From assembly GCA_025058835.1 (NCBI GenBank), contig JANXEI010000002.1, positions 1 to 64,000 on the forward strand: DNA of 64,000 nt. Direction: 5' to 3'. Positions within the stretch are counted from its first letter, which is position 1; each line of letters begins with the position of its first letter. Made by a program: the position numbers and the translations under genes. Positions 62,565-64,000 of this stretch are shown here, piece after piece. The notes under the pieces are model-generated. The model ran no database searches and was not told where the DNA came from. It worked only from the letters and a program-made list of their open reading frames with translations. Source of the stretch: Acidilobaceae archaeon (GTDB taxonomy: Archaea > Thermoproteota > Thermoprotei_A > Sulfolobales > Acidilobaceae).

Positions 62565-62992
62565 CACGAGGCCTTCACCTTCTTCTCTACCATCACCTCT
62601 CCTATCCTCGTGAAGGGATACTGGCCCTGCTCGTCCTTCTCGTAGGCCTTAACCATGTCCCATATGGTCAGGAGCGCGGCCGTAACGCCTGTCAAGGCCT
62701 CCATCTCGACGCCCGTCTCAGCCTTGCTCTTTACCTCCACGCGCACCTTCACGTGGTCCTCCCCGTACTCGAAGCTCACCTTCACAGAGCTAATGGGGAT
62801 AGGGTGGCAGAGGGGGAGGATCTGGGGGGTGTTCTTCACGGCAAGGATAGCTGCCGTCGACGCCACTGCCTCCACGTTGCCCTTCTCTACCCTCCCCTCC
62901 CTTATCCTCCTCAGCGTCTCCTCCTTCAGGTATATTTTCCCTGAGGCTAGCGCCTCCCTCAGAACGGCCGGCTTGGAGCTTATGTCCACCAT
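62564..62992 (-). CDS. moaC: cyclic pyranopterin monophosphate synthase MoaC
   Basis: A 142-residue enzyme that rearranges the MoaA product to cyclic pyranopterin monophosphate. MVDIS at the start, LCHPIPISS near residue 62, GVEMEALTGV near 94 and DMVKAYEKDEQGQYPF near 111 are the family signatures. ATG 62992 follows gggag at five bases; TTG 63004 is an alternative that adds four residues. moeA is translationally coupled downstream. moaA is elsewhere in the window at 27.9 kb. Confidence 0.93.
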   Translation of the reverse strand: MVDISSKPAVLREALASGKIYLKEETLRRIREGRVEKGNVEAVASTAAILAVKNTPQILPLCHPIPISSVKVSFEYGEDHVKVRVEVKSKAETGVEMEALTGVTAALLTIWDMVKAYEKDEQGQYPFTRIGEVMVEKKVKAS

Positions 62993-63044
62993 CCCTGCTC
63001 CCAAGGGCTCACCCGGCTGCGAGGGATAGAGCGCGTATATTAAA

Positions 63045-64000
63045 TCACTCTATGTAACCCTCGAGGCCCCACCCTCCCCTCGGCCCCTCCTCCCTCCCCA
63101 AGAAGTCCAATATGGCCCTCACAGTCTGAGGGCCGATGCCCGGGATCTTGAGGAGGTCTTCTGGGTTTGCAGTGAGGAGATCGTGTATCCCACGGTAGCC
63201 GGCGCTGTACAACCTTCTTGCCCTGAACCTGCCCACTCGCGGTATAGCGACCAGGGGGAGGAGCTCTGGCTTCACTCCATGCTTTATCCTGCTCTCCATC
63301 AGCTTCAGCTTGTCCGCGAGCTCCGCAGGCAAGTCCATGAGCCTGACTATGCGGGAGAGCCCAGAGGCTATCCAGACAGCGTTGTCCACGAGCACTGCAA
63401 TGTCTCCCGGCCCCACGTTGAACTTCTCCGCGATCTCGTCCTCTGGCACCTCCTCCACCCACGACCTCAGGATGAGGGCGACCTTGACTGCCCTCACCTC
63501 TTCCGGCTCCTGCCAATCTATTACGTCGAAGAGTTGAGGAGAGAGGGAGAGGACCTCCTCCATTAGCACCTCCTCCTCTTTCTTGCTTACAGGGAGGGCC
63601 GTCATGTCGGGCATGAGAGACAGCAGGAGGGAGAGCTCCAGCTCCCCTGTCCCCTTGATCCTCTCTACTGCCTCCCTGAGCGTGGGGACCGTAAGGGGAT
63701 CAAGGTAGTTCCGCGAGACCTCGTGGCCGAGGGGCGTAGCTCTCAGCTCCTCTCCCCCCTCAACTAGCCCCCACGCCTTCAGGTCCTCCAGCGCTTTGCC
63801 CGCCCTCCTCTTCACCTCTGCGGGAGAGCTCTGGAAGGAGTAGAGGGTTTTCTCCAGCACGCCGTATATGGGCTTCTTGCCAGAGAGGCCTGACGTCACT
63901 AGGCCCAGCACCATGTGCCTCAGCCTTCTCGAGCTGGTCAGCCTGCTCTCCACCCTCTCTACCTCCCCCATCGCGTAGCTCTCGAGGAGCTCCTCCGGCT
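63045..64000 (-). CDS. hel308: Hel308-family DNA helicase, C-terminal part (cut by window edge)
   Basis: The C-terminal 317 residues of a Ski2-like Hel308 helicase; the reading frame is open to the window edge, so the RecA-like motor domains lie outside. Visible are the winged-helix domain (LRHMVLGLVTSGLSGKKPIYG), the helical ratchet domain (about 120-230 of the visible part), and the helix-hairpin-helix end (IPRVGRFRARRLYSAG, LLKIPGIGPQTVRAILDFLG). Hel308 unwinds lagging-strand forks in archaeal repair. An internal ATG at 63971 is not the true start, because conserved sequence continues before it. Confidence 0.88.
   Translation of the reverse strand, partial: PEELLESYAMGEVERVESRLTSSRRLRHMVLGLVTSGLSGKKPIYGVLEKTLYSFQSSPAEVKRRAGKALEDLKAWGLVEGGEELRATPLGHEVSRNYLDPLTVPTLREAVERIKGTGELELSLLLSLMPDMTALPVSKKEEEVLMEEVLSLSPQLFDVIDWQEPEEVRAVKVALILRSWVEEVPEDEIAEKFNVGPGDIAVLVDNAVWIASGLSRIVRLMDLPAELADKLKLMESRIKHGVKPELLPLVAIPRVGRFRARRLYSAGYRGIHDLLTANPEDLLKIPGIGPQTVRAILDFLGREEGPRGGWGLEGYIE

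Overview
The window reads as a compact, GC-rich genome segment of a thermophilic crenarchaeon (Thermoproteota). I infer this from an archaeal gene set (CTP-dependent riboflavin kinase, Trm5/Taw3 wybutosine enzymes, the PriL primase subunit, a Hel308 helicase, DUF424, gamma-alpha fused 2-oxoacid:ferredoxin oxidoreductase). Arginine is written mostly as AGG, and the only tRNA is a tRNA-Arg reading AGG with an archaeal bulge-helix-bulge intron. Starts are often GTG or TTG, with TATA-like boxes about 30 bases upstream. A closer taxonomic placement (Desulfurococcales/Acidilobales-like?) is a guess. I see no CRISPR array, insertion sequence, integrase or clear pseudogene, and no gene-free stretch over 300 bases.

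Layout. 0.2-9.8 kb: housekeeping genes (TatD-like hydrolase, RibK, NAD-kinase-like protein, Trm5, Taw3, PriL, MmgE/PrpD protein, geranylgeranyl-reductase-like flavoprotein). 9.9-15.5 kb: a membrane mannosyltransferase-like protein and nitrilase, then a divergent glutamine synthetase with NadE, an MFS transporter and an acetyltransferase. 15.5-21.7 kb: a Tat-exported molybdopterin oxidoreductase with four-cluster Fe-S and NrfD subunits, divergent from a polyferredoxin; the shared promoter holds a perfect inverted repeat. 21.7-26.4 kb: a creatininase-family/hexulose-phosphate-synthase-like pair, then a 2-oxoacid oxidoreductase and a ferredoxin. 26.6-33.7 kb: intron-containing tRNA-Arg, AmrS-type radical SAM enzyme, MoaA, CtaB, a rhomboid protease and a two-subunit fumarase. 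33.7-44.1 kb: surface proteins, a Fe3+-type ABC transporter and a small envelope-glycan cluster. 44.1-47.2 kb: an ornithine-cyclodeaminase-family enzyme, TatA and a fused HdrE/HdrD-like protein. 47.2-59.6 kb: a peptide-type ABC transporter split into two blocks, one apparently cotranscribed with indolepyruvate oxidoreductase IorAB. 59.7-64 kb: crotonase, two small proteins, MoeA/MoaC and the C-terminal part of Hel308, cut by the window edge.

How the genes may work together (inference). Peptides enter through the Dpp-like transporter; their amino acids become 2-oxo acids oxidised to acyl-CoA by IorAB and the KorAB-like enzyme, which reduce ferredoxin. Electrons could pass through the polyferredoxin and HdrDE-like membrane protein to the exported molybdoenzyme, whose subunit order (catalytic, Fe-S, NrfD) fits sulfur, polysulfide, tetrathionate or arsenate respiration. 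TatA would help export it, and MoaA, MoaC and MoeA would make its cofactor. CtaB implies heme O or A, hence probably a terminal oxidase elsewhere.

No wholly new system is proven here. The best leads are the operator-like inverted repeats at the molybdoenzyme and iron-transporter promoters, tatA with an apparent CTG start, the split Dpp locus enclosing unknown membrane proteins, and the atypical glutamine synthetase.
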